NCBI GenBank assembly: GCA_900660155.1
Contig: CABFPE010000079.1
Location: forward strand, 288,211-352,210
Reading direction: 5' to 3'
Length of the DNA stretch: 64,000 bases
From: Hofstenia miamia
Taxonomy: Eukaryota; Xenacoelomorpha; Acoela; Hofsteniidae
Shown here: in pieces, positions 34,749-46,193 of the stretch
Position numbering within the stretch: the first letter of the stretch is position 1
Layout: each line of letters starts with the position of its first letter
Translations under genes and position numbers: made by a program
Notes under the pieces: model-generated
Seen by the model: only the letters and a program-made list of their open reading frames with translations
The model's database searches: none
Told to the model about the DNA's origin: nothing

Positions 34749-34857
34749 AATATATATATATATATATATATANGCCTTTAAAACCTTCAATATTAACTCT
34801 TGAGTTTCCCAGTACCACTTGAGTAGCCAGAGCTCCCCCATGATTCTACAATATATT

Positions 34858-34906
<49 letters not shown>

Positions 34907-35044
34907 GCTCTTGATAAAAAAAGCACTAGATACTATTACAGTGGGCGCTGTATTCGAATAGAAGAAAATTTTTTGAGGACTTTGGAAATTAGATCGGCAA
35001 TGTAACCATCTTTGGATAAAATGAATATATATATATATATATAT
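34749..35044. repeat. Cluster of (TA)n runs with an N at 34773
   Basis: Dinucleotide runs at 34749-34772, 34857-34904 and 35022-35044 and a single N show a poorly resolved stretch. Confidence 0.9.
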
Positions 35045-35480
35045 AGAATATTTGGCAATTACTGTTGACGTAAGTAAATCAGTAGTCATATCTTTATACA
35101 TCCCACCGAATCTTCTTTTGTCTCAATGTCAGGAATTTTACAATTTCTTAATCAATTAGATAGATGATATTCTCATCTCTGCTCACAGTATAGAATAATT
35201 CTTTTTGGTGACCTTTATAATCAATTTATCTAAATTTATTCGGAATTGTTGAAGAATAACTTTTCTTTGGTAAATAAAGTAAACATGCCTACACACGGTA
35301 ACTTTATATTGGACGTGATATTGTTTCCATCATTTCATCATTGTTCATCATTTTGGTCCCAGTTCACTGAAATACTTAGTAACAGTACCATGGGCCTGAG
35401 AAAATTACATTTCAGGGATTGGCCAGTCTAAAATAACCATTCTAAGGGTTCGTCAAACTAACTATAATGTTAACAAAATT
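35045..35480 (+). mobile_element. LINE endonuclease relic
   Basis: Plus-strand pieces read LAITVDVSKSVVISLYIPPN, then SQCQEFYNFL, then RIILFGDLYNQF (matching the GDFN block), then VNMPTHGNFILDVILFP, matching the VNKPTRGNxxLDLIL block of LINE AP endonucleases. Frame changes separate the pieces. The RT part is not seen downstream. The block style fits CR1/L2 elements. Confidence 0.7.
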
Positions 35481-38080
35481 TAAAATTCAGTTCAAACCCC
35501 TTGCAATAATTTGATTGGTTGAAACTGTAAAAGGAATTAATAATAGAATTTTGTAATGATTTTGATCCTGGCCTCGACCATGGTTATTTCACTTTCATAT
35601 CTAGTAATTCCAGTCCTGTTCAAAATCGAATTAAAAGTAAATAATTTAAAATTATATATGCATGATATTTGGAAAAATTATTCCAGTAAACTTACATGCA
35701 TTACAAAATTTCTTTCGATTATTTCATTAATTGCAGTTTCATTAAATATTGCAAAATTTATATGTGCGCATACAGGGTTGGAACTAGAACTAATAGATAG
35801 GTATCACAAAGAGGGTTAGTCTATAAATATCTGAAGTCATGGGCAACAATTTCCATTATTGGTTTAGGTATACCAGAACATTGATGCGAACATTTCACCA
35901 TATAGTTTGACATTAAGTATATTTTTTCGTTGTATTCGCTCTGCTTTCTATATTCAGAATAATTTTGGTTTTTGCTGTTCTTAAACATTTTTGCTTATAA
36001 TAAAATAAATTTGGAGTGTATTGAACATTTTCTATAACGTTGAGATAGACAGTGTATCAAATCGTATTACCATAAATTTCCAATAAATTTCCATTCCATA
36101 ATATGATTTCCATTTTCATTTCCTTAATATGGAAATAGAAAGGAATGGAAATGTCCATTTTCAATTGCAACCCTGAACTATGTTCTGCTGTTTTATAAAG
36201 AAGTGGACTAACTCTCTCTCCAAAGCAGATTGATCAAAATAAAGCCCATTTGAGCTTTTAATAGATACAGTCCAATATTTTAAAAAATTAACATTTTGTT
36301 TTCTGTTAATATTAATCTATCTCGTCATCACTAAGTGTATAATTAGCGCAGTTTGATGGTAAGATATCAACTAGATAAGCACAAACACAAAGATGCTGAG
36401 TCATCCGAACTATATTTTTTCATAGAGAAACTTCGTGTTTCATGAGTTGCATTGAAAAAATGCAAATAACTGCGATATTCAGAATGTTCGAAAACACAAA
36501 ACACAAATAGAAGAAAAGGAAAATATTTTGCCCTAAATGAAGACGTTCAGGGCTTACTATATAACACGGCCATGGCACTTACATACTGGCCTCGAAATAT
36601 GGAGGCCTATGCCGCCTATGCATTTCAACAGCAACATCAGGAACTGGTTGCTATAGACTTTAGCTTTCAACAATTTGGACGTTGAGTAGAATAAAACAAC
36701 TCTGGAAAAATTCTGTGACGTAGTTTTTGCGCATTGGACCACTATTTTACTGAAATTTTGCAAAAAGTATATATCCGGTATATCTGATAGAAAACTTATT
36801 AGAGTTCTGTCGATTGGTTTAAAATTTTGGAAATCTGATCAATTCTGCATGAGCTATATTCTCCCAAAAATGGACTACTCAGCCAAAAAAATCCCAATTT
36901 TAAAAGTTTTTTTAATTTGGCCCATTCAATTTTGAGGATACGATTATGCACCTAGCTTACAAAAGATACAACATAAAAATATCTATCCATTGGTTTGCAC
37001 AGCATGGTAAAATTGGATAATTTTTACATTTTTTAAAAAAGATTTTTCATATATTAAGAAAATAGCCATTTAACCAAATTTAGTAGACTAAAGACATTTA
37101 ATGCGAAATGTTGTGAACAATTGATTTGAATTCAATATAGTCTTAAATCGCAATTAGTGTTATTCTTAAGTTGATTAAACGTTGGTTAAAATTTCAATTG
37201 GATTATTTTTCAGAAGAATCTTGACAAGTGATAGTGCTTTAATATAGTCTTTCAAACTATTTAACGCGTTTTTTGATTCAATGAAGTAAAAATTACATTT
37301 CTGCCATTAATTTTCAATTTATTTTTCAAGTCCATGACGCCAAATATTTGGAATTCAAACAATGTTCAGAGGTAAGTGGATAGAGGGAGATGTCTTGAGG
37401 ATAAGCAATTGGAATAAGATTGAGGAAGTGAAAGAAGGGGCAAAAGTATTTTGGCGTGATAAAAAAAGACGGAACAGGTCATGAGGAAAGAAGCCAAAAC
37501 TAATAATGGAATGCAAAAGGAGAATGAGTCAGAATTGAAGGAGCAGAGCAGCATAAATCTGTTAAAAGGAAAGAAATAACAAACATATTATTATTATTAT
37601 TATTATTACTAATAATATTGTCTCAGTGGCAAACCTGCAAATCTAATTGCCATCCTTGATGCTGTTTCTGAGTTAGGTACTGCCAATTAAATTTATAAAT
37701 TGTTGATTTACATTTCAAAATGCTAAATTGATTTGGAAATTGCTTACATGTATGTGTACTATAGCTAAGTCCAAACACGATGATCAGGGCAGAATAAAAC
37801 CGGGCAGGATAATATTGAGATCCACTAATATCCGGATAAAGCCTATATTAAATATAGAAGACTAAATTCCTGATTACATCAACATTATATTCATCATTAT
37901 AATTTTAACAGTACTGTAGTGTCATAATTGTGTATGAAAATCTTCATGCAATATCGGGGTCGATTTACCAATTTTCTTTGTTAAGCAACAATTTAAAAAT
38001 TTTTTCTACAAAAGTTAGATCTATTTCACAAGTTTTTGAATGTTGATTCATTATTTGTTATCCTACAAGGACATCTTTCT
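35481..38080. other. Intergenic
   Basis: Mostly AT-rich. It contains a purine-rich tract at 37370-37580 and a short (TTA)n run at about 37586-37607. Short frames here show no recognisable protein. Confidence 0.4.
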
Positions 38081-38085
38081 ATTTC

Positions 38086-38160
38086 AGGTTGTTGTCGACA
38101 TACTTGCCATTCCTGCAAATAGTGCACCTAGTGAAAGATTTTTCTTTTCATACAGTTTTA
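38086..38160 (+). mobile_element. hAT transposase dimerisation-domain relic
   Basis: The plus strand reads VVVDILAIPANSAPSERFF. LAIPATSAPSERxFS is the hallmark of the hAT-family C-terminal dimerisation domain. It follows an AG that could be a splice acceptor and ends in frame with unrelated AT-rich sequence, so only this block survives. Confidence 0.75.
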
Positions 38161-38589
38161 TCATCAATATATTTAGATTTATCTTAATCAATGGAAATAT
38201 TTTATGCTACCTCCGAGACAACATCTTAGGATCCAATCTTTATGCAAAACTTTAGGTACCCGGATTCGATTTGATCCAAATTTTTAAAAAAATTTTAGTT
38301 TTCGATGCTAAACAGATCCGAATATAAATATGTATTCTAAAAATAAACAAGCATAGATGTAAAATATATTTGTATTTTTTAGATGCAAATAGAAAATCTT
38401 AAGTGCTTCAACACTGTCTTGAGATTAAAACGGAAATATACGATATACCGGGGAGGGGAGGGCCGGGCTTAGACCAAGGAATTGGAAAATCTGACGAAAT
38501 TTTAAGAAACGGACATAAGTAATAGTGCATGAAATCAACTGAAATATAGTGAATATAGAAATGAGCGCGGGACTGGTTTTGTAAAAAAT

Positions 38590-39030
38590 TTTTCATCGCA
38601 GAAAAAAAACTTCACCACCAACGACCGCAGTGTGCGTTTTTTTACCGCAACCCACTGCAATAAATGAAATTTTACCACGGTATGCCGCAACGTAGTCGAT
38701 TTTTAAATTTGTTAGAAAATACATATTTCTGAATTGTTCTTAACGTCATGGATCCTCATAGAAAATTCTTAAGACAATTTCATAGCTATTTTGTCAATTC
38801 GTCTAATTTTATTAGAAATATCCAAAAAATTACTATTTATATTTTGTATGGGAAATAAATTATTTTTGCTTCAGAAACAGTTTTTTAAGAAATACTTAGG
38901 GATTTCTAATCCTAATACCAAACACGCCATCTGTATAACCTTTACGCCACTGCAAGTTGTTTAAATTCTACTGCTAACCACAGCAATCGCTACCACGGTA
39001 CACCGCACTCACCTCTACTATATAACTTAA
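38590..39030. repeat. Two GC-richer blocks sharing TACCACGGTAYRCCGCA
   Basis: Blocks at 38590-38700 and 38920-39025 both contain TACCACGGTA followed by CCGCA, plus CACTGCAA, in the same orientation. They are fragments of one unidentified repeat. Confidence 0.4.
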
Positions 39031-42000
39031 AAGCAATGTGTTGAAAAATCAATGTTAAATTTTTTAATATTACAATAGTACCAAATTCTTTTCTAGTATT
39101 ACAATCTAATACAGCCAATTTTGGTAGAGCAAACCAAAAAATTCAAGTAATTTTTTTATCAACGATCATATAATGAGCCTAAAATTGCTATGATTTAAAT
39201 GGGCAGAACGGATTTCACTTGGGAGAGCTTCAATTTTTGGCCAATATTCACCTATGTTTGATATAGATTGTTGCTTTTATCTGCAATTGCACACCGAAAA
39301 GAAGAAATCCGTTTATAATTTACGTGACTTTGACTATGACTGGAAATTGATCATTGTTCTGCCAAATCTCCAACAAAATCATTTCTTTGCTTATTTGTAC
39401 GCTTTGTAGTAACTTAATTCCTAAAACTGTCACCAACTATAATCATAATATATTTATGGAGGTTAAATAGTTGAGTTTCTTATGGTATTACCGCCCTATT
39501 AATTTTATTATGTCAAAATCCAAAAATCACCATTTTGCAATGTTAATATGAATAGAGAATTGAAGTTGTTTCAAACAAGAAGAAAAATTTACTTCAAAAT
39601 TGCAACTAGGACATGAAAACAAGAATAGCACAATGTCAAATTAAAAAAAAACCCAAAATTTATATAACCAAGACATTAAGAAATTGTACTAGAATGGATT
39701 AAAATCCGTGATTGAAAAATTCATTTTTTACAGACTAAGAGTGAGATTTCAATATACATTTTGAATTTTACTTTTCATTGAAATTGGATAATAGATTGGA
39801 TTACATATTTTAAATTATATAAAAAAAACATTAAAGAAATGAATACCCTGTTATTGTTCGGCCGAAGTTACTGCTCTATAAAAAGTTTTGTATTAGTGAT
39901 TAAAACCAAGCTGATCTTAGCATTGCAAATTGCATATTACATGAGAATTTTTTATTGAAGAGCATCCCAAGCTAGATCAGTATCATTAAATTTTGGCGGT
40001 GTTTGCAGCAACTAAGGTATTCCACTTACTTCTCTGTGTTTCTTCTGCATTTCCATTTGCAGGTTATACAAACAAATGCTTTTTGGTTGCTTTACTATCT
40101 CATCTTTATGTAATGGCTAACATTAATCGAATTTTTATATTTGAAATATTCGTCACCAATTTTATAAGTTGTTCGAAAAAATAATGCCCGATCTGTTGTG
40201 TGAACAATCAAATTCAATGACAAAATTTCACTTAGATTGAGATTATTAACACACTTAAAGTTACATTCAATGCAAAAATATACTTAAAGCATAAAATGTA
40301 CAAAATGCACAATTTTTGAAAATTCTTGGATCCGGAACAGATCCAAAATTTCCTCAAAATGTAGATCCGATCCGATCTAAATTTACAAAATATTGCTATA
40401 CACTGTAAACTGTAATATATACCCCCATTATTTTAAGGTTATTTTAACTATCATTGCTTAATATTACCAATAAAAGATGCTTTTCAACTGCTTAGAAGAA
40501 ATACTGTTTTCATACCTAGACATATTTTCTTGGTTGATATTTTGCGTTTAGACGGTACTCGCCGAAAATTATTGTCTGGTCAACACATTCATATAATATA
40601 ATGCGTAAATAATCAATTCAGTATAATAAAGGTGTAAAATAATACACTATGCATGAAATAAATATTGATCTTGGCTCTCTTAGTTAAGATAGTCATGATT
40701 TTTTTTATTTAAGTGGATCATGCTTAAATTAAAGGCTGTCACATAGAACTAATTGTACATTACATTTAACGATATGTATTTTTTAAATCAATATCAATAA
40801 TTATTGAATTGACTAAAATATCAAAACTGGATATATGTCTTCTGAAGTACGTATTTTGTATGCTTTCTTTGTAGAAATTCTATAGATAAAATATTGAAAG
40901 TGATTCCTATGCAGGGGGCGGACACAGAAAAAAAATTTTTAGTGGGTCCTCAATGTGGAAAAAATGCTAAATGCATAATTGGATACTAAGGGGCACAAAC
41001 TATTGAATTTTCAATTTTTCAAATTCATCACTATGCACGGACTTTACCAACATCTACTGATTCCAAAGAATGGAAACATAGAATTTGTGCAATTTTTCAA
41101 GATTCAGTACACATTTTTTCACTTTTCAAATTACGATTTAATAATAGGATGTTGTGTTTTTAGGAGATTTTTGCATTAAGCACTACAAAATAGACAAATT
41201 TTTAGTGCATTTTCAATGGCATAAGATTGAGTAAATTTTAAAATTTTCACCTAATGGCATGAATGTGTGATTAGTCTCAAAAAATCACCCAATTATTAAA
41301 TGTAAAGCTCTTGCTAAAACCAATAAATTCTAAAATTAAAAAACAATATACTGAGTTTTGATATGTCCCACAAAATGTTGTTGGATTTTTAGAGTAGATG
41401 CATGGTGTTGAATTTGACTACAAAAAATTTGATCAATCCTATTGGGTATCGTCAAAAGGGGTAAGTAGGAAAAGTGTGGTGAATAGAAATGGTAGACAAG
41501 AAGAAAGCTTTACTTTGTTATTAATCATGCTGTGCTTAATAATTTTCATTGTTCAGTTGCCTATAAATTAAGCACAATGGTTTATCTGCCATAAGGTAGC
41601 CTTAGCTATGCTCATCTAATTTCATTAGTATTATTTAAAAGTAAAAAATATATACAATTCTTCAATCTGTTAGCACTAGGCCTATATCATCAACATCAAT
41701 TAAATATGTCTTCATATTAAACCTATATCCATAGTGATCATTAATGTAAATGTAATTCAAAGCTTTATCAAAATTAAGCACTGAAATTGGTTGCATTTGA
41801 AAATTCAGAGCCAAGTCATTATAATTGAAACTTTTTAGTGCCACTCATGATTTGAAGATATTGGCAATGATCTCGTAAATGCGCTTTGCTTAAATTTTTA
41901 TAGAAAATTCACACTGAGTGTGTGCCATGACTTTGATTTCATTGAATCACGTTATTAGTATATTCTTTTTGTTTATGTAAATGCCATACCTTTTTTATGA

Positions 42001-42533
42001 AAGCCAATTTGGCACATAATATTATTTTGCAACAAATTGTTAATAGCCTAAGTAAAATCAGTGCAATAAAATGTAGCAGGTTATAAACAACACTTGTCAG
42101 CTCACGACAACTGACGGTAAGCTGTTCTCTATACTAACGTGGTTAACAACCAAATAATGGTAAAATGTAAAATGGTTAAATAATTAATAATGTGATACTT
42201 AATCCCGAAAATGTTGAAAATTATAGGCCCTAATTATAAATATGTTGATTACACTAAATGGATTTTTCGAACTTTGTAAATACCCTGCTTTAAAAATTCA
42301 TATCTTATGGATATTTCAATGTTGCTTATTTCACAAATGTGATTTATTTTTGTTTCTGCAATTAGAAAAAAAGTTACAGCTACTTGCAAAAAACGTTGAA
42401 ATCTTGAATATTAAACATTTTTATTATTTGCATACAGAAATTTGAATAGAGGAAACTTTTATATTCATCCAAAGTAAATTAGCCAGCATTCTTTCATTTA
42501 CATTACGGCACTGACGTCGTTTTTCAAACCCGA
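39031..42533. other. Intergenic
   Basis: AT-rich with short spurious frames only. GATCCGATCCGATCT near 40370 and GGATTCGATTTGATCC near 38261 suggest the ends of a decayed repeat, unproven. Confidence 0.35.
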
Positions 42534-42730
42534 TCATGCTTTGATGAAGTGCCCTGCATGTTGATCAGAGAGCTTGGTGTCTTGGAAAATGTCGAAGTGG
42601 CTGCGCAGATAGTGTATCTTTGTAATCATCCGCACACCCATTTTGGAAAACGCATTATGCATTTGATCAACTTTGTTCTTGTGCTCTGTTGAGTGACTTG
42701 ATCTTGATCCTAAATAACTACAAGTTCATG
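42534..42730 (-). pseudogene. Relic of an uncharacterised 'HFLHSHLDFF' protein family
   Basis: A minus-strand frame reads FSKMGVRMITKIHYLRSHFD, then IFQDTKLSDQHAGHFIKA, then stop. This closely follows a block I recall as KxHFLHSHLDFFPENLG(x)SDEHGERFHQD from an uncharacterised family that is repeated in cnidarian and arthropod genomes. The frame is locally G+C-rich and ends early, so it is a fragment. Whether the family is cellular or transposon-borne I cannot say. Confidence 0.5.
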
Positions 42731-44385
42731 TAATAAATAAACTAATTAAAAAAACGGCCATTTACCTAATACAAATTTTGATACATTAACCAATTTTCCC
42801 AAGCTTACTTTTCATCAAATATGAGGAATGATAAAAAAGATGTATCTCTACACAAGAGCTTAATATCAGGGCCATTTAACACACCCGCTTTTAACTTAGT
42901 TTTGGAAATTTTTGGAATTTTTGAATAGACCTAACCCTATATGTAAAATGGCAATATTATATTATTAAAATCAATCAATGCAGCACTACAATGTTGTCTT
43001 TACCAATGGTGAATGTCTCTCTGGTAGACCAAGTCTGAATTGAATACCGCTAGCTAAAATTTGTCATATATTTTACCATTAGCATATATACTTCGTAAAT
43101 GTTTTTTTACTTTTAATGCAACAAACTTTATGATATGAAAATACTATACTCATAATTTCAAAATATCAAAAAACATTTTAAGTAGGAAGTGTGTTTAATT
43201 TAACCACCTATGATAGTAAACAACAAAAATTAATTTAATTACAAAAGCATAGTTTTAGCTAAACATGTATTGTGTGACATACCATTTAAATGAGCACAAA
43301 AAAGGCTTTCAAATGACATGCTATTTACTTATAAAGTATTTTCAATGCAAATTAGTGTTATTTAACCCATGAATACGCTTATTAAAAATAACATAACATA
43401 AATTACGTAATATAAATGTTTTACTTTTAAATTTGTGTTGTAGTGTAGAATTATAGAACTGTACACATGTACAGTTGATGTATGTTCAATAGATAAAAAT
43501 GCATACCTTTAAGTGTTATGATAGATAATTTTATAGATAATATCGTCGATATCAATGTGGTCCGACGTTCGACAGATTACTTTGAAAAATTTTTAACATT
43601 GCAACAACACTCAAGTAGTAATCTATGTTATTGTCCTTGAAAAATTTGAGGTATTCGCCTATCATTTTTTGTAGTAGAATTTCTAGAAAACCAAAATTAA
43701 CATATTTTTAGTGAGAAGGATGACCAATTTCCTAACAGACGTAAAAACATATTTCCAACTATCGAAATCAAATTTTACTATATCGATTCATTCACGGCAA
43801 ATAGACTGAATCATTTGCAAGGAAATTTGATATAACGTAGCGGTTGATTCTTTGAGCATTTGAATTTCCTGTTAATCGAATAAACAAATGCATGAGCAGC
43901 ACTAGCACCTATATTTACACACTTACTTCCAAGTACGAATTGAGTTCTACAGTTGCGAGCATTAATTAACGGTAAGCACGTTCTTTAATAACTCCCTGCT
44001 CTAATAGCAGAACGTTATCTATAATAATATTTTGCATTTTCAAGGAAGGCATCATCAGTGTTTCAGCTATCCTTCCAATATGAAAATCTTAAAAATCTAT
44101 TAATGATTTTAACTTTGTATTGCCAATTATTTATTTTAGCATTTGACTCGAATTGAAAAAAGACTTTTTATTTGCGGCGAAGAGGAAGTGTTGAGAATTT
44201 TAATGCTACATATTACATTTATACATGTGTTGTATATATCTGTTGCTTCCCAATACTTTAGCCCATATGCATTAGCTAAGATGGGGCCCGTACCGGACAC
44301 TGAGAAAGGTATCTGGGTATGGTCCGGGCATACGGTATTTGAACATGATTATTCTTAAAACTATTTGTTTCGAGTACCTCAGAGC
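42731..44385. other. Intergenic
   Basis: AT-rich. A GC-rich patch at 44280-44335 (GGGCCCGTACCGGACACTGA and GGTCCGGGCATACGG) precedes the hAT-like element and may be another repeat end. Confidence 0.35.
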
Positions 44386-44788
44386 CAGAGATGGAAATGG
44401 GCCGAAAATTTAGGCCCAAGCCCGGCCGAAGAAACTTTAGGCCCATTTCATTTAATGGAATCTCGGTCCATTTTAGTCCCATTTTTATAATACTTGTTAA
44501 AAAGTTTCTTTAATTTGTTGATTTGCTCCGAAAAAATTTGGTTTTTATAGAGATACCTCTATATAAATCTAAGCACTGAAATTGACGATTCTAAATTGAA
44601 ATTTAGAAAAGTATAGTATACTAATGTAAAATCTCCAAAATTATAATTATAACTTAAATAACATTCAATGTATTTGCGTGCACTGCTACGTAATGGTTAG
44701 TTTTTTAAAATTCGGCACATTTTTTTGTCCCATCTTTTTCATTTCTTCTTCCCAAAACCGACCCAAGCCTGGCCCATGTCCATCCCTG
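44386..44788. mobile_element. hAT-like MITE
   Basis: The left end CAGAGATGGAAATGGGCC and the right end, read inward, CAGGGATGGACATGGGCC form inverted repeats; CAGRGATGG ends are typical of hAT elements. The 8-bp flanks CTCAGAGC and ATCAGAAT agree at 5 of 8 positions, consistent with a worn 8-bp target duplication. No transposase lies inside its 403 bp. Confidence 0.7.
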
Positions 44789-44790
44789 AT

Positions 44791-45085
44791 CAGAATTGTG
44801 AATGGGTCAAGGTCACAACCTAACCCAACAACAAAAATTCAACTAATGAATTTTGACACAACGCAACGCAAGTTCTATTAAGCCATTAATAGGTACATCA
44901 AAGTGTTACCCAAATGTAGCCCAATTAAAATATCAAACAGTATACTGGTTTTGACTTCATAACCATATCCATGAACACGTTCGAAAAAAACAGAATGTAT
45001 TGTATACCTCTCTATTGCTTGAGCCAAACCCAATAAAAATAGCAAGAAATGTGACATAACCCATGCGTTGGGTTGAGTCACTTCA
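44791..45085 (+). repeat. Dispersed 'AACCCAACAAAAATTCAA' repeat, copy 2
   Basis: It shares with 56930-57377, in order, ACAACC(T/C)AACCCAA, AAAAATTCAA, AATTTTGAC(A/C)CAACGCAA and, at the far end, a GGGTT-GG block with CAAGCAATA. It directly abuts the hAT-like element. Confidence 0.55.
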
Positions 45086-45205
45086 GCCGATTTACATGAA
45101 GTTAATTAGGCCTATTGATTGATGAGAAGTTTCTATCTATTATATACATTTATTTCCATGTGAAAAAATAGCCTTCATGTAGACTTACAACCAAATACAC
45201 AAAAG

Positions 45206-45287
45206 CACAAATAGTATTACACTAAGCCACATAGAATTATCTATCTTCACAAATAGTATTACACTAAGCCACATAGAATTATCTGCT
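45206..45287 (+). repeat. 42-bp tandem duplication
   Basis: CACAAATAGTATTACACTAA begins at 45206 and again at 45248; nearly the whole 42-bp unit is repeated. Confidence 0.85.
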
Positions 45288-46116
45288 TCCTCAATATCTC
45301 GAGATTTTCATTTCCCTGTCATCTTTTGATATTGTACAGTGGGTCCGAATCAAAATTTAATTAAAAAATTGACAGTACTATTACTATACATTTTCCGAAA
45401 CGGAAATCGTGTATCCAATCATATATCATATAACTACAATTGAGAGGACTTCAAGCAGTTTGAAAACACCATAAATGCTCGGAAACTAAAATTATTTTAA
45501 AATGTCATTAAACCATTTTAAGTGTTTTCAATTATGCTTTATATGAAGAGCTTAAAATTCCTTCGATACCTGGTTTGTGAAATATTGCTAACACAATTTT
45601 TAAGAACACTGAAACATATTTTCTTGTCAGCCCGGATTCTTAGTGAATAAAGAAGATATGGACGAAATGAAAAAAATACATATAAATACAGATCAGCATT
45701 GGATATTCTAAAAATTTATAATAAAGAATTTTTGAAACTGAATTTGAGAAAAAACTACACTTATGGAATCAGAAGAAAATATGACACAATGTACAAGATT
45801 AAAAACTTAGAAATGTAATTTTTTTGTAATTCTATAGCACTAACTACTTTCGTTTGAATTGCGTAATTAATTAAGGTTTTTATGAAATTTCTTTAATTTT
45901 TGCATTATCTAGTCCCAAGACCATGCCTTTGTCTGCCCATTTTTCTTCATCAACTCAACAAAAAATTGAAAGTACTAATAACATAGGGCAAAATGTGCAG
46001 TAACGAAGATGTGACCCTCTATTGTTTACTAAAACTCAGAGAATTTCCGTGTTTAACTCCTGTCTACAAAAAATAAGCCCAAAAAAATTGACAAAGAATG
46101 ATACTGATAAAAGTAA

Positions 46117-46120
<4 letters not shown>
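45288..46120. other. Intergenic, expected site of gene B exon 1 but none seen
   Basis: AT-rich. It was searched by eye for the conserved exon 1 block (GGCTCAAA(T/C)AAAGGCATTGG) and none was found. Confidence 0.45.

Positions 46121-46192
<72 letters not shown>
46121..46192. repeat. (TA)n microsatellite, about 70 bp
   Basis: Long dinucleotide run at the left edge of the second arm. Assemblies commonly break or mis-join here. Confidence 0.95.

Positions 46193-46193
<1 letters not shown>

Noticed and set aside
34622-34752. Short inverted repeat TATTAGTGTCTA / TAGACACTAATA
   Set aside because: Only about 12 bp and next to a (TA)n run; too little to call an element.
35556-35819. 87-codon Leu/Ile-rich frame, possible membrane protein
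   Set aside because: Hydrophobic composition is expected from AT-rich DNA; no splice or family support.
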